From contig JADBYQ010000013.1 of the NCBI GenBank assembly GCA_020402945.1, positions 62,001 through 126,000 on the forward strand: a DNA stretch of 64,000 nucleotides. The letters run 5' to 3'. The DNA is from Cytophagales bacterium. Its GTDB lineage: Bacteria > Bacteroidota > Bacteroidia > Cytophagales > Cyclobacteriaceae. Under the pieces are notes generated by a model that saw only the letters and a program-made list of their open reading frames with translations, was not told the origin of the DNA and searched no databases. Positions 34,772 to 43,222 of the stretch are shown here, in pieces (within the stretch, counting starts at the first letter, position 1; each line of letters starts with the position of its first letter). The position numbers and the translations under genes were made by a program.

Positions 34772-36025
34772 CTATATTTTGAATGCCTTTTTGAGTTGCT
34801 CCACATAGTCTAACTTTTCCCAAGGGAAAAGCTCAACTTTGACACGTTTTTCACTCTTCTTGCCTTTGTTGAAAATCTTCTCAACTACTTTCGACTCACG
34901 CCCCATATGGCCATAGGCAGCAGTTTCAGAATAGATTGGAGTTCTTAACTTAAAGCGCTCTTCAATAAAGTAAGGACGCATATCAAATACCTTTTCTATT
35001 TTTTTAGCAATCTCTCCATCGGTCATATTTACCTTGGCGGTTCCATGTGTGTTTACATACAAACCTACCGGCTTTGCTACACCAATCGCATAAGCAACTT
35101 GAACTAGCACTTCATCACAAACACCTGCGGCTACTAAATTCTTAGCAATGTGGCGAGTTGCATAAGCTGCCGAACGATCGACTTTGCTCGGATCTTTTCC
35201 GGAAAATGCACCTCCACCATGAGCGCCTTTGCCTCCGTAGGTATCTACAATAATTTTTCTACCCGTTAAGCCAGTGTCTCCGTGTGGCCCGCCAATTACG
35301 AATTTTCCAGTAGGGTTAATGAAATACTTGATATCGGTGTTGAAAAGATTTTGTACGCGCTTAGGCAACTTCTTCATGATGCGCGGAGCAAGAATGTTGA
35401 TCATATCATCCTTGATCTTCTTTAACATAATCGCATCTTTCGCGAAGTCATCGTGTTGAGTAGAAATGACGATGGCATCAATACGTTGAGGCTTGTTATC
35501 ATCGCTATACTCAATGGTGACTTGCGACTTTGCATCAGGTCGTAAGTAAGTCATCACTTTCCCCTCCCTGCGAATAACAGCAAGCTCGCGCAACAATAGA
35601 TGCGCCAGTTCAAGGGGAAGCGGCATAAAGTTGTCTGTCTCGTTGGTGGCATAACCGAACATCATACCTTGGTCACCGGCACCTTGATCTTCTTTTTTCT
35701 TGCGTTCAACACCTTGGTTGATGTCGGCAGATTGTTCGTGAATGGCTGAAAAAATTCCGCAGCTGTTCGCTTCGAACATGTATTCACTCTTTGTATAACC
35801 TATTTTACGAATCACTTCGCGAGCTATGTCTTGTACATCCAGGTAGGCCTCTGACTTTACTTCGCCAGCTAATACAACCTGACCTGTGGTAACCAATGTT
35901 TCGCAGGCTACTTTGGAGTTGGCATCATAGGCAAGAAAATAGTCAATCAGCGCGTCTGAAATTTGATCAGCAACCTTGTCGGGATGCCCTTCGGAAACTG
36001 ATTCGGAAGTGAATAAATAGGCCAT
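34772..36025 (-). CDS. metK: S-adenosylmethionine synthase
   Basis: 417 residues from ATG 36025 ([20 protein letters not shown]); nine upstream codons are open but outside the family. [12 protein letters not shown] is the ATP-binding signature and [19 protein letters not shown] the second one. Makes SAM from methionine and ATP. The 417-residue length reflects an insertion around [22 protein letters not shown], common in Bacteroidota. A -7 box lies at 36050-36057; I see no SAM riboswitch in the short leader. Confidence 0.97.
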   Translation of the reverse strand: MAYLFTSESVSEGHPDKVADQISDALIDYFLAYDANSKVACETLVTTGQVVLAGEVKSEAYLDVQDIAREVIRKIGYTKSEYMFEANSCGIFSAIHEQSADINQGVERKKKEDQGAGDQGMMFGYATNETDNFMPLPLELAHLLLRELAVIRREGKVMTYLRPDAKSQVTIEYSDDNKPQRIDAIVISTQHDDFAKDAIMLKKIKDDMINILAPRIMKKLPKRVQNLFNTDIKYFINPTGKFVIGGPHGDTGLTGRKIIVDTYGGKGAHGGGAFSGKDPSKVDRSAAYATRHIAKNLVAAGVCDEVLVQVAYAIGVAKPVGLYVNTHGTAKVNMTDGEIAKKIEKVFDMRPYFIEERFKLRTPIYSETAAYGHMGRESKVVEKIFNKGKKSEKRVKVELFPWEKLDYVEQLKKAFKI

Positions 36026-36049
36026 TTTTGTTTTGTTTTTTATGAGCCG

Positions 36050-36057
36050 CAAAAATA
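36050..36057 (-). promoter_or_regulatory. predicted -7 box for metK
   Basis: Minus strand TATTTTTG, 24 bases upstream of the ATG at 36025. The short leader leaves no room for a SAM-sensing riboswitch. Confidence 0.45.
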
Positions 36058-36093
36058 GGAATTAATTTGATTATTGAAGAGGTGACTTCTCTC

Positions 36094-36792
36094 TCAAATC
36101 GTTTGGCCAAACAAGAAAATAGATGGTGTTTTTGGCAGGACAGGCTTAAAGGCCTTCCAGTCCCGAACTGATTTAGTCCGAATATTCTCTTTGTCTCCAG
36201 CTATATCGATCGCAATCGTTAGTTGAGTGTCTGGATCAAGCGAATTCAGGAAGTGATCGAGAACTTGATTATTTCTAAAGGGCGTCTCAATGAAAATCTG
36301 CGTTTGCTGTTTTTGTTTCGATTCGCGTTCAAGGTCTTTTATTGTTTTAATGGCCTCCTTACTATCGATGGGCAAATACCCATGAAAAGCGAATTTTTGG
36401 CCGTTGAGGCCAGAAGCCATTAGCCCCAGCAAAATAGAGGACGGACCGACCAACGGTATTACTTGAATATTTCTTTGGTGTGCAAACGCGACTGCTTTTG
36501 CTCCTGGGTCTGCAACCCCGGGGCAGCCAGACTCGGAAATGATGCCCATGTAATTTCCCGACAACAATGGCTTCATCATTTCAGCCAGATCTGTTTCTTT
36601 GGTGTCTTTATTTAAAACCTCAAAATGGAGCCGGTCAATGGAGTCATAAATTTTTAGGCTGCTCAAAAATCTCCTGGCCGTGCGCACATCTTCCACTAAA
36701 AAATGGGAGATGGACTTTAGTGCCTTTATTACGTGAGCAGGAATTACTTCGAATTGTGTTCCCTCCGAGATCACATTGGGGATCAAATACAA
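36094..36792 (-). CDS. RsmI-like tetrapyrrole-methylase-fold SAM methyltransferase
   Basis: 232 residues. LYLIPN at the start, FLVEDVRTARRFLS (EDTR region), SGNYMGIISESGCPGVADPGA (the SDAGxPGxSDPG loop of RsmI), VIPLVGPSSILLGLMASGL and FIETPFRNNQVLDHF follow the RsmI (16S rRNA C1402 2'-O-methyltransferase) pattern. It is shorter than RsmI and diverges at the N-terminus, so it is probably a paralogue; the target is uncertain. No ATG fits: TTG at 36792, or an ATT two codons before it, must be the start. It lies 25 bases downstream of the alpha/beta hydrolase gene, same strand. Confidence 0.82.
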   Translation of the reverse strand: MYLIPNVISEGTQFEVIPAHVIKALKSISHFLVEDVRTARRFLSSLKIYDSIDRLHFEVLNKDTKETDLAEMMKPLLSGNYMGIISESGCPGVADPGAKAVAFAHQRNIQVIPLVGPSSILLGLMASGLNGQKFAFHGYLPIDSKEAIKTIKDLERESKQKQQTQIFIETPFRNNQVLDHFLNSLDPDTQLTIAIDIAGDKENIRTKSVRDWKAFKPVLPKTPSIFLFGQTI

Positions 36793-36817
36793 TTTGGCAA
36801 TATGGTAGGGTACGGTG

Positions 36818-37579
36818 CTAATCTTTTAGAAAGTTTAAGACGACCTGAACAAATTCTTCCGGCTTCTCCGCTTGAACCCAATGGCTGGCATCTATGGTAG
36901 CAATCTGTGCAGCAGGGAAAAGCGTTTTAACGAATACTTTATCTCCAGCCTTGAAGTAGTTTGACCTCGCCCCATTGATGAATAGGGTCGGTTTTTCAAA
37001 AACCCCCGTGTATTGCATGCCCATTCCAATTTCTTCGATATGGTTTTGAATGGATGCCAAGTTAATTTTCCATTCAAATTTACCTTCCCCATTGCGAGAT
37101 AAATTCTTGAGCAAAAATTGACGAACATCAGCCTCGGGTACGTATTCTGAAAGAATCTTGTCTGCTTCTGTCCTTGAGGCAAGAGTTGCGATGGGTATAG
37201 AAGTCAATCCTTCTAAAATATGATCATGGTGGACAGGGTATGACTTTGGTGCTATATCCACCACAATCAATTTGCCAATCGCTGCTGGGTTTTTTATTGC
37301 TAGGTTCATGGCGGTCTTACCACCCATGGAGTGCCCAATCACAATAGGGTTTTTGAGAGAATGCTTCGCTAAAAACTCTTCTAAATCTTCTGCGAGTAGC
37401 TGATAATTAAAATCTGCACTCTGCGGAGACTGGCCATGATTCCGTTGATCAATAGTGTACACACAGAAAGACTCCGCAAAAACCTTTGATAAGGAAAACC
37501 AATTGTCGGAGGAACCAAAAAGGCCATGTAAAATAACCAGAGGCTCACCAATTCCCGACTTACGAAAGAACAAATCCAT
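36818..37579 (-). CDS. alpha/beta-hydrolase (YbfF-like esterase family)
   Basis: 253 residues. ILHGLFGSSDNW is the oxyanion region, VIGHSMGGKTAM carries the nucleophile serine, and IDASHWVQAEKPEEF the catalytic histidine; the acidic residue is probably in FINGARSNYF or just before it. Cytoplasmic esterase/thioesterase of unknown substrate. Same strand as, and immediately upstream of, the RsmI-like gene; divergent from lysA. Confidence 0.88.
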   Translation of the reverse strand: MDLFFRKSGIGEPLVILHGLFGSSDNWFSLSKVFAESFCVYTIDQRNHGQSPQSADFNYQLLAEDLEEFLAKHSLKNPIVIGHSMGGKTAMNLAIKNPAAIGKLIVVDIAPKSYPVHHDHILEGLTSIPIATLASRTEADKILSEYVPEADVRQFLLKNLSRNGEGKFEWKINLASIQNHIEEIGMGMQYTGVFEKPTLFINGARSNYFKAGDKVFVKTLFPAAQIATIDASHWVQAEKPEEFVQVVLNFLKD

Positions 37580-37627
37580 GCTGCAAGATAACGCAAAAAA
37601 CGCCCCTGCTTATACAAGCAAACAGAG

Positions 37628-37635
37628 TATATTTG
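37628..37635 (+). promoter_or_regulatory. predicted -7 box for lysA
   Basis: TATATTTG, 16 bases before ATG 37652. The start site would be near 37642, giving a leader of about 10 bases and arguing against the TTG at 37646. Confidence 0.5.
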
Positions 37636-37651
37636 CGCTTTAAATTTGTGC

Positions 37652-38884
37652 ATGGAGTTAGTTAATAATCAGTATCAGATTCAGGGTCTGGACGTGTCAG
37701 AGATTTGTAAAGAGTTTGGCACTCCCTTGTACGTTTACGATGGAAAGAAGATCATACAGCAATTGCAGAGTTTAAAAAATGCATTTTCTGAAAACCAGGT
37801 AAAAGTAAAGTACGCAGCTAAGGCGCTCACGAATATTTCAATCTTGAAATTATTGAAGAAGTACGGAGCAGGCGTGGACGTAGTATCGCTTCAAGAGGCA
37901 CATATTACTTTGGGTGCTGGATTTAAGCCAGAAGAAATCATGTTTACCCCTAACTGTGTAGATTTCGAAGAGATCGTTGCGGGTGTTGACTTGGGGCTGA
38001 ATATTAATCTGGACAATCTTTCTGTCCTGGAGAAATTTGGTAGAAAATACGGGAGTACTTATCCCTGCTGTATTCGCCTGAATCCGCATATTTTAGCCGG
38101 AGGAAACTATAAGATTTCCACCGGCCATGGCAATTCAAAATTTGGGATCTCGGTTTACCAATTGCCTCAGATCATGCAGTTGGTTCAACAATATAGTATC
38201 ACCGTTAATGGCTTGCACATCCACACAGGATCAGAGATCACAGAAACAGAGGTGTTTTTGAAAATGGCCGAAATCCTTTTTGGCGTTGCACGGGATTTTT
38301 CGGCTTTAAAATTTATTGACTTTGGAAGTGGTTTTAAGGTCGCCTACAAAGAAGGAGACATGGTGACGAATGTTTACGATTTAGGGTTGAAGCTGGGAAA
38401 AGCCTTTAAAGAATTCTATCACAGTTACGGCAAGCAGCTGGAACTGTGGATCGAGCCGGGAAAATACTTAGTGAGTGAGGCGGGCTATTTAGTCGTGAAT
38501 GCCAATGTGGTAAAATCTACTCCCTCCGTTACGTTTGTAGGTGTAAACTCAGGCCTCAATCATCTCATTCGGCCGATGATGTATGAGGCTTACCATGACA
38601 TTGTAAACACTTCCAATCCCAATGGACAGCAGAAAGTGTATACTGTCGTTGGCAACATTTGTGAAACCGACACCTTTGGTGCCGATCGCAAAATGAATGA
38701 GGTGAGAGAAGGTGATTTGCTGGTGCTAAAAAATGCTGGTGCTTACGGATATTCGATGGCGTCTAACTACAATTCGCGTTTTCGACCTGCCGAAGTACTG
38801 GTATTAGAAGGCAAGGCACAGTTAATTCGGAAGAGAGACACGCTAGACGACATTCTGAGAAATCAAGTGGTGTTAGATTTTTGA
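37652..38884 (+). CDS. lysA: diaminopimelate decarboxylase
   Basis: 410 residues. Last step of lysine synthesis: meso-diaminopimelate to L-lysine and CO2. Fold-III PLP enzyme: VKYAAKALTNISIL has the PLP lysine, GLHIHTGSEI the histidine loop, FIDFGSGFKV the glycine loop, IEPGKYLV the conserved EPG, and VGNICETDTFG the cysteine of the CESxD site that completes the active site from the other subunit. GAYGYSMASNYNSRFRP closes the domain. Starts 10 bases from the predicted transcript start. Confidence 0.95.
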   Translation: MELVNNQYQIQGLDVSEICKEFGTPLYVYDGKKIIQQLQSLKNAFSENQVKVKYAAKALTNISILKLLKKYGAGVDVVSLQEAHITLGAGFKPEEIMFTPNCVDFEEIVAGVDLGLNINLDNLSVLEKFGRKYGSTYPCCIRLNPHILAGGNYKISTGHGNSKFGISVYQLPQIMQLVQQYSITVNGLHIHTGSEITETEVFLKMAEILFGVARDFSALKFIDFGSGFKVAYKEGDMVTNVYDLGLKLGKAFKEFYHSYGKQLELWIEPGKYLVSEAGYLVVNANVVKSTPSVTFVGVNSGLNHLIRPMMYEAYHDIVNTSNPNGQQKVYTVVGNICETDTFGADRKMNEVREGDLLVLKNAGAYGYSMASNYNSRFRPAEVLVLEGKAQLIRKRDTLDDILRNQVVLDF

Positions 38885-38911
38885 TAGACGACATTCGTTA
38901 ACTGCTCAAAT

Positions 38912-40147
38912 TTGTCTGATCACAAAATAGTTGATCTTATTGTAGTAGGAGGAGGAGCGGCTGGTTTCTTTGGGGCAATCAATGCAGCCCGGCAAAATCC
39001 AAAACTGAAAATCCTTATTCTAGAAAAATCCCCAAAGCTTTTATCTAAAGTAAAAATTTCAGGAGGCGGGCGTTGCAACGTTACCCAGCATTGTTTTGAA
39101 CCCACGCCTCTATCACAGCACTATCCTCGTGGGCAAAAGCAGTTGAAAAAGTTGTTCCGAACATTTGACGCAAAAAACACCGTTGATTGGTTTGAGCAGT
39201 TAGGAATTCATTTGAAAACAGAAGAGGACGGGCGAATGTTTCCTGTATCCGACAACTCTCAAACGATCATCGACTGCTTTCTTTCAGAAGTCAAGAAATT
39301 CAACATACAAATAAAAACGAATTGCGGTGTAGAAAAACTCAGTTGGGAAAACGATCACTTTTTAATTTCGGCTACGCATGATCAGATGTATCACGCTCGA
39401 AAAGTGTTAATCGCCATGGGCGGACATCCTCAGAGTTCACATTACCAATGGATTGAAAATCTAGGCCACACCATTAATCCGCTCATTCCATCGCTATTCA
39501 CGTTCAACGATACGGACAAAAAATTCACCGATCTCATGGGTATTGCAGTTGCCGATGCTGAAGTGAAGATTGCCACCACAAAACTAAGTGAGCGAGGTCC
39601 TGTATTGATTACTCATTGGGGGCTCAGCGGTCCTGCTGTTATAAAACTTTCTGCATGGGCAGCAGAATTTCTTCATCAGCAGAATTACACATTTACAGCT
39701 CTGGTCAATTGGACTGGTAAACTTGGTGAGGATGAAGTGAGAGCTATTTTTCAAACACATAAATCAGAACATGGGAAACAAAAAATTTTTACCAACCCTT
39801 TTTTTGGGCTCCCTCAACGATTGTGGGAACGTCTCGCTGAGCTATCGGAGGTTGATCAAACGAAAGTCTGGGGTGATGCCTCCAACAGGGATATCAATAA
39901 ACTGATCGAGTATTTAATTCGCTGCCCCTTTCACATTAAAGGCAAAACTACTTTTAAGGAGGAATTTGTAACGTGCGGAGGTGTCAATCTGGATGAAATA
40001 GATTTGGAAACGATGCAGAGCAAAAAAATGCCCGGACTCTACTTTGCAGGCGAAGTTTTGAACCTTGATGGAGAAACAGGGGGATTTAATTTTCAGGCAG
40101 CCTGGACAACTAGCTACATTGCAGCCTTATCAATAGCCAATGGCTAA
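38912..40147 (+). CDS. BaiN/YhiN-type NAD(P)/FAD-dependent oxidoreductase
   Basis: 411 residues from a TTG at 38912 (SDHKIVDLIVVGGGAAGFFG). VGGGAAGFFGAINAA is the FAD-binding GxGxxG, ISGGGRCNVTQ and LYFAGEVLNLDGETGGFNFQ are the YhiN/HI0933 family signatures. An FAD flavoprotein of uncertain substrate; one Clostridium relative, BaiN, reduces bile acid intermediates. Lies 27 bases after lysA on the same strand and may be co-transcribed. There is no in-frame ATG near the N-terminus, so TTG is the likely start. Confidence 0.88.
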   Translation: MSDHKIVDLIVVGGGAAGFFGAINAARQNPKLKILILEKSPKLLSKVKISGGGRCNVTQHCFEPTPLSQHYPRGQKQLKKLFRTFDAKNTVDWFEQLGIHLKTEEDGRMFPVSDNSQTIIDCFLSEVKKFNIQIKTNCGVEKLSWENDHFLISATHDQMYHARKVLIAMGGHPQSSHYQWIENLGHTINPLIPSLFTFNDTDKKFTDLMGIAVADAEVKIATTKLSERGPVLITHWGLSGPAVIKLSAWAAEFLHQQNYTFTALVNWTGKLGEDEVRAIFQTHKSEHGKQKIFTNPFFGLPQRLWERLAELSEVDQTKVWGDASNRDINKLIEYLIRCPFHIKGKTTFKEEFVTCGGVNLDEIDLETMQSKKMPGLYFAGEVLNLDGETGGFNFQAAWTTSYIAALSIANG

Positions 40148-40239
40148 TGGTCGTGTAATAAAGCTAGTGAATTAGCTTAATTTCATTGCCTTTACTACCT
40201 CTGGGTAGGAATGCGTTCTGACAACCATACGGCATCAAA

Positions 40240-40274
40240 CAAAAAATCCTGACGGGGCTTTACCTGTCAGGATT
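40240..40274 (-). terminator. intrinsic terminator of tRNA-Phe
   Basis: Minus strand AATCCTGAC pairs with GTCAGGATT across an AGGTAAAGCCCC loop, then TTTTTTG. Confidence 0.75.
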
Positions 40275-40275
40275 G

Positions 40276-40348
40276 TGGTGACGGAGGGAATTGAACCCCC
40301 GACACAAGGATTTTCAGTCCTTTGCTCTACCAACTGAGCTACGTCACC
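40276..40348 (-). tRNA. tRNA-Phe (anticodon GAA)
   Basis: Minus strand acceptor GGTGACG pairs with CGTCACC, discriminator A; D arm GCTCAGTTGGTAGAGC, anticodon loop CTGAAAA (GAA), T arm GGGGGTTCAATTCCCTC. CCA not encoded. Confidence 0.95.
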
Positions 40349-40382
40349 TTAATAATTGACCCAGTCCTTCCGTCTGGGGCGA

Positions 40383-40390
40383 CAAAAGTA
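40383..40390 (-). promoter_or_regulatory. predicted -7 box for tRNA-Phe
   Basis: Minus strand TACTTTTG about 35 bases upstream of the tRNA; a TTTT rather than TTTG sits at the -33 distance. Confidence 0.5.
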
Positions 40391-40510
40391 ATAGAATTAT
40401 GTCAATTTGAAAACCTGTCGTTTGCTTAAAAGGTTAAACAACAAAAATTATTTATCATTCTCGGTGTGGCCTAAATTGCCCTAATGAGATTGAATTCCTA
40501 AGTTTGACTC

Positions 40511-41824
40511 ATGGTAATAGCTCAACAAATTCTTTTTTTGGCTGTATTAGGTATAGCCGGATTTTTCATCCGGAAGCGAGTTCTTCGGATTCGTTCGAAC
40601 ATTGAATTGGGCAAGGAACAAAAAGTGAGCGGCCCCAATTCAGAAAGAGTAAAAAATGTTCTTTTAGTTGCTTTTGGCCAGCGGAAGATGTTCAAACGAT
40701 TGGTTCCTGCTTTTTTTCATTTTCTCATTTATGTCGGCTTTTTGATCATCAATTTGGAGGTACTCGAATTTGTTATTGACGGTATTTTCGGTACACACCG
40801 CGTTTTCGCCCCTTACTTAGGGGGGGGTTACAATGTCTTGATGAATATTTTCGAGTTTTTAGCCGTTGCTGTTTTGCTCGCCTGCGTGGTATTTCTAGTT
40901 CGAAGAAATGTCATGAAAATTGAACGTTTTCAGTCCGCTGAAATGACCCAGTGGCCGAGGTTAGATGCCAATTTGATTTTGACAATTGAGATCGTTTTAA
41001 TGGTGGCAGTACTGACCATGAATGCAACGGATCAATTACTACAAACCCGTAACGACCACTATGTTTCGACCGGCTCACTCTTTTTTAGTTCTTATTTGAT
41101 GCCTGCATTCCAAGGTTTCAATACCAAAACACTTGTTTTTATTGAGCGCTTTGCTTGGTGGTTTCACATTGTTGGCATTTTAGGGTTTACGCTGTATGTA
41201 ACCTATTCAAAACACCTTCATATTTTTTTAGCATTTGTCAATACCTACGTTGCTAAGTTGGAGCCAAAAGGTCATATCAATAATATGCCCGTTGTAACCA
41301 ACGAAGTGAAGTCAATGCTTGGTCTCATTGCGGAAGCACCACCTGCTCAAGCTACACCCGGACGATTTGGTGCCAAAGATGTGAATGATTTAACGCAACA
41401 TAATTTGATTGCCGCTTATGCCTGCACGGAGTGCGGTCGATGCACGTCAGAGTGCCCTGCAAATTTGACGGGTAAGAAGTTATCACCACGTAAAATAATG
41501 ATGGACACCCGCGATCGGATGGAAGAAGTTGGAAAGAGCATAGCAGTCGGTGGCCCGGGCTTGCAAGATGGTAAATCACTGTTGGGTGACTACATCACGA
41601 AAGAAGAAATCAATGCGTGCACGAGCTGCAATGCTTGTGTTGAAGCATGCCCCGTTTTGATTAATCCATTGGAGATTATTTTGGAGTTGAGGAGGTATGT
41701 TTCGATGGAGGAATCGGGAGCACCCGCACAGTGGAACAGTATGTTTCAAAATATTGAAACCAGTTTTGCGCCATGGAAATTTTCTCCAAGCGACCGATTC
41801 AACTGGGCGAAAGACGAAAAGTAA
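40511..41824 (+). CDS. membrane iron-sulfur protein, HdrC/cytochrome-anchor-like
   Basis: 437 residues. The first 250 residues carry five or six membrane helices resembling the heme-binding gamma subunit of nitrate/heterodisulfide reductases. The C-terminal part has two ferredoxin motifs, CTECGRCTSECPANLTGK and CTSCNACVEACPVL, each binding a [4Fe-4S] cluster. With the following CCG-domain protein it makes an HdrC/HdrB-like pair that could pass electrons between a quinone pool and a thiol/disulfide or other acceptor. Common in Bacteroidota as '(Fe-S)-binding protein'; the physiological partner is unknown. Confidence 0.85.
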   Translation: MVIAQQILFLAVLGIAGFFIRKRVLRIRSNIELGKEQKVSGPNSERVKNVLLVAFGQRKMFKRLVPAFFHFLIYVGFLIINLEVLEFVIDGIFGTHRVFAPYLGGGYNVLMNIFEFLAVAVLLACVVFLVRRNVMKIERFQSAEMTQWPRLDANLILTIEIVLMVAVLTMNATDQLLQTRNDHYVSTGSLFFSSYLMPAFQGFNTKTLVFIERFAWWFHIVGILGFTLYVTYSKHLHIFLAFVNTYVAKLEPKGHINNMPVVTNEVKSMLGLIAEAPPAQATPGRFGAKDVNDLTQHNLIAAYACTECGRCTSECPANLTGKKLSPRKIMMDTRDRMEEVGKSIAVGGPGLQDGKSLLGDYITKEEINACTSCNACVEACPVLINPLEIILELRRYVSMEESGAPAQWNSMFQNIETSFAPWKFSPSDRFNWAKDEK

Positions 41825-41870
41825 TTTGACAATTGAGAAATAAGTATTCATCACCTAATTCTACGACAGA

Positions 41871-42653
41871 ATGAATGTACCCACAATGGCCGAACTCACC
41901 GCAAAAGGCGAAAGCCCCGAAGTATTATTTTGGGTGGGCTGTGCCGGATCGTTTGACGATCGCGCCAAGCGAGTAACGAAAGCATTTGTCAAGATTTTGA
42001 ATGCAGTTGGAGTAAAGTTCGCTGTTTTAGGAACAGAAGAAACCTGCACGGGTGATCCGGCTCGTAGAGCTGGCAATGAATTCCTTTTTCAAATGCAGGC
42101 CATGAGCAATATTCAAGTGCTAAATGGATACAACGTTAAAAAAATAGTGACTGCCTGTCCGCATTGTTTTAATACCCTCAAGAATGAGTATCCCGAATTA
42201 GGAGGGAATTATGAAGTAATCCATCACTCTACTTTTTTACAACAACTAATTAACGAGGGAAAAATTAAGTTGTCAGAGGGAGGTTCGTTTAAGGGAAGAA
42301 AAATCATTTACCACGATTCTTGCTACTTGGGTAGGGCCAACGACATTTATGAAGCCCCTCGGAGTGTGCTTGAAACCCTAGATGCCGACTTAGTAGAAAT
42401 GAAGAAATGCCGCACCACGGGGTTGTGTTGTGGCGCAGGTGGAGCGCAAATGTTTAAAGAACCAGAGAAAGGGACTAAAGACATTAATATAGCACGAACT
42501 GAAGATGCATTATCTACAGGGGCGACAACAATTGCTGTTGCTTGCCCCTTTTGTATGACGATGATGACCGATGGGGTGAAGAACAAAGAAAAAGAGAGCA
42601 GCATAACCGTGAAGGATCTAGCCGAACTTATTGCAGAGGCACAGGGTTTATAA
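41871..42653 (+). CDS. CCG-domain iron-sulfur protein, HdrB/LutA-like
   Basis: 260 residues with two CCG-type cysteine domains: VGCAGSFDDRA with EETCTGDPARRAG and TACPHCFNTLKNEYP, then YHDSCYLGRAND and TTGLCCGAGGAQMF with AVACPFCMTMM. HdrB and LutA bind non-cubane clusters through such motifs. Soluble. It follows the membrane Fe-S protein by 46 bases and likely forms its cytoplasmic partner. Confidence 0.87.
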   Translation: MNVPTMAELTAKGESPEVLFWVGCAGSFDDRAKRVTKAFVKILNAVGVKFAVLGTEETCTGDPARRAGNEFLFQMQAMSNIQVLNGYNVKKIVTACPHCFNTLKNEYPELGGNYEVIHHSTFLQQLINEGKIKLSEGGSFKGRKIIYHDSCYLGRANDIYEAPRSVLETLDADLVEMKKCRTTGLCCGAGGAQMFKEPEKGTKDINIARTEDALSTGATTIAVACPFCMTMMTDGVKNKEKESSITVKDLAELIAEAQGL

Positions 42654-42669
42654 ATTATACAAACACAAG

Positions 42670-43173
42670 ATGTACGTCCCATTCCACTCACTTCCAGATC
42701 ATGCTCGAATTTGGGTCTACCAAGCCAGCCGTAAATTAACTGACGCAGAAGCTGAAGAAGTATGCAGCAGTCAACAAGCATTCTGCAAACAATGGGAAGC
42801 GCATGGACAGGCCTTACATTCTTCGTTTAAGTTCGAATACAATCAGTTCCTCATAATAGGCGTGGATGAGGGTGTGCACAGCGCCAGTGGTTGTTCGATC
42901 GATGAATCCGTGCGTATTTTGAAAGGCTATCATTCGGAATTAGGTGTTAATTTTTTGGACTCTTCCCAAGTTGCCTTGCTTTTAAATAGTGAGGTCAAGC
43001 TGTTTCCAAGATTGGAACTTAAGGGCCTTTTTGAAAGCGGTCAATTGAACGGTGCAACTAGAACCTTCAACAATTTAGTGGCTACCAAAGCAGACTTCGA
43101 AAAACAGTGGGAAATTCCGGTAGAAAAGTCATGGCTGGTAAAATATTTACCGAAATCATCGTTAACCGTATAG
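42670..43173 (+). CDS. conserved Bacteroidota protein of unknown function
   Basis: 167 residues from ATG 42670 (MYVPFHSLPDHARIWVYQAS); the frame is open from 42631 inside the preceding gene. VYQASRKLTDAEAEEV opens it, FLIIGVDEGVHSASGCSIDESV is the central motif, and it ends SWLVKYLPKS. Relatives in Bacteroidota are usually labelled 'ABC transporter ATPase', but there is no Walker motif here, so that label is not supported. Close spacing (16 bases) suggests the same transcript as the Fe-S pair. Confidence 0.72.
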   Translation: MYVPFHSLPDHARIWVYQASRKLTDAEAEEVCSSQQAFCKQWEAHGQALHSSFKFEYNQFLIIGVDEGVHSASGCSIDESVRILKGYHSELGVNFLDSSQVALLLNSEVKLFPRLELKGLFESGQLNGATRTFNNLVATKADFEKQWEIPVEKSWLVKYLPKSSLTV

Positions 43174-43222
43174 ACGTTTAATTTCGTAATTTCGTGCAGG
43201 TTTTCGTAAGCCTATATTTCAG

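Noticed and set aside
35990-36057. SAM riboswitch before metK
   Set aside because: The leader from the -7 box to the ATG is about 20 bases, too short for any known SAM aptamer.
42670-43173. ABC transporter ATPase, the common label for this family
   Set aside because: No Walker A, signature or Walker B motif in 167 residues.
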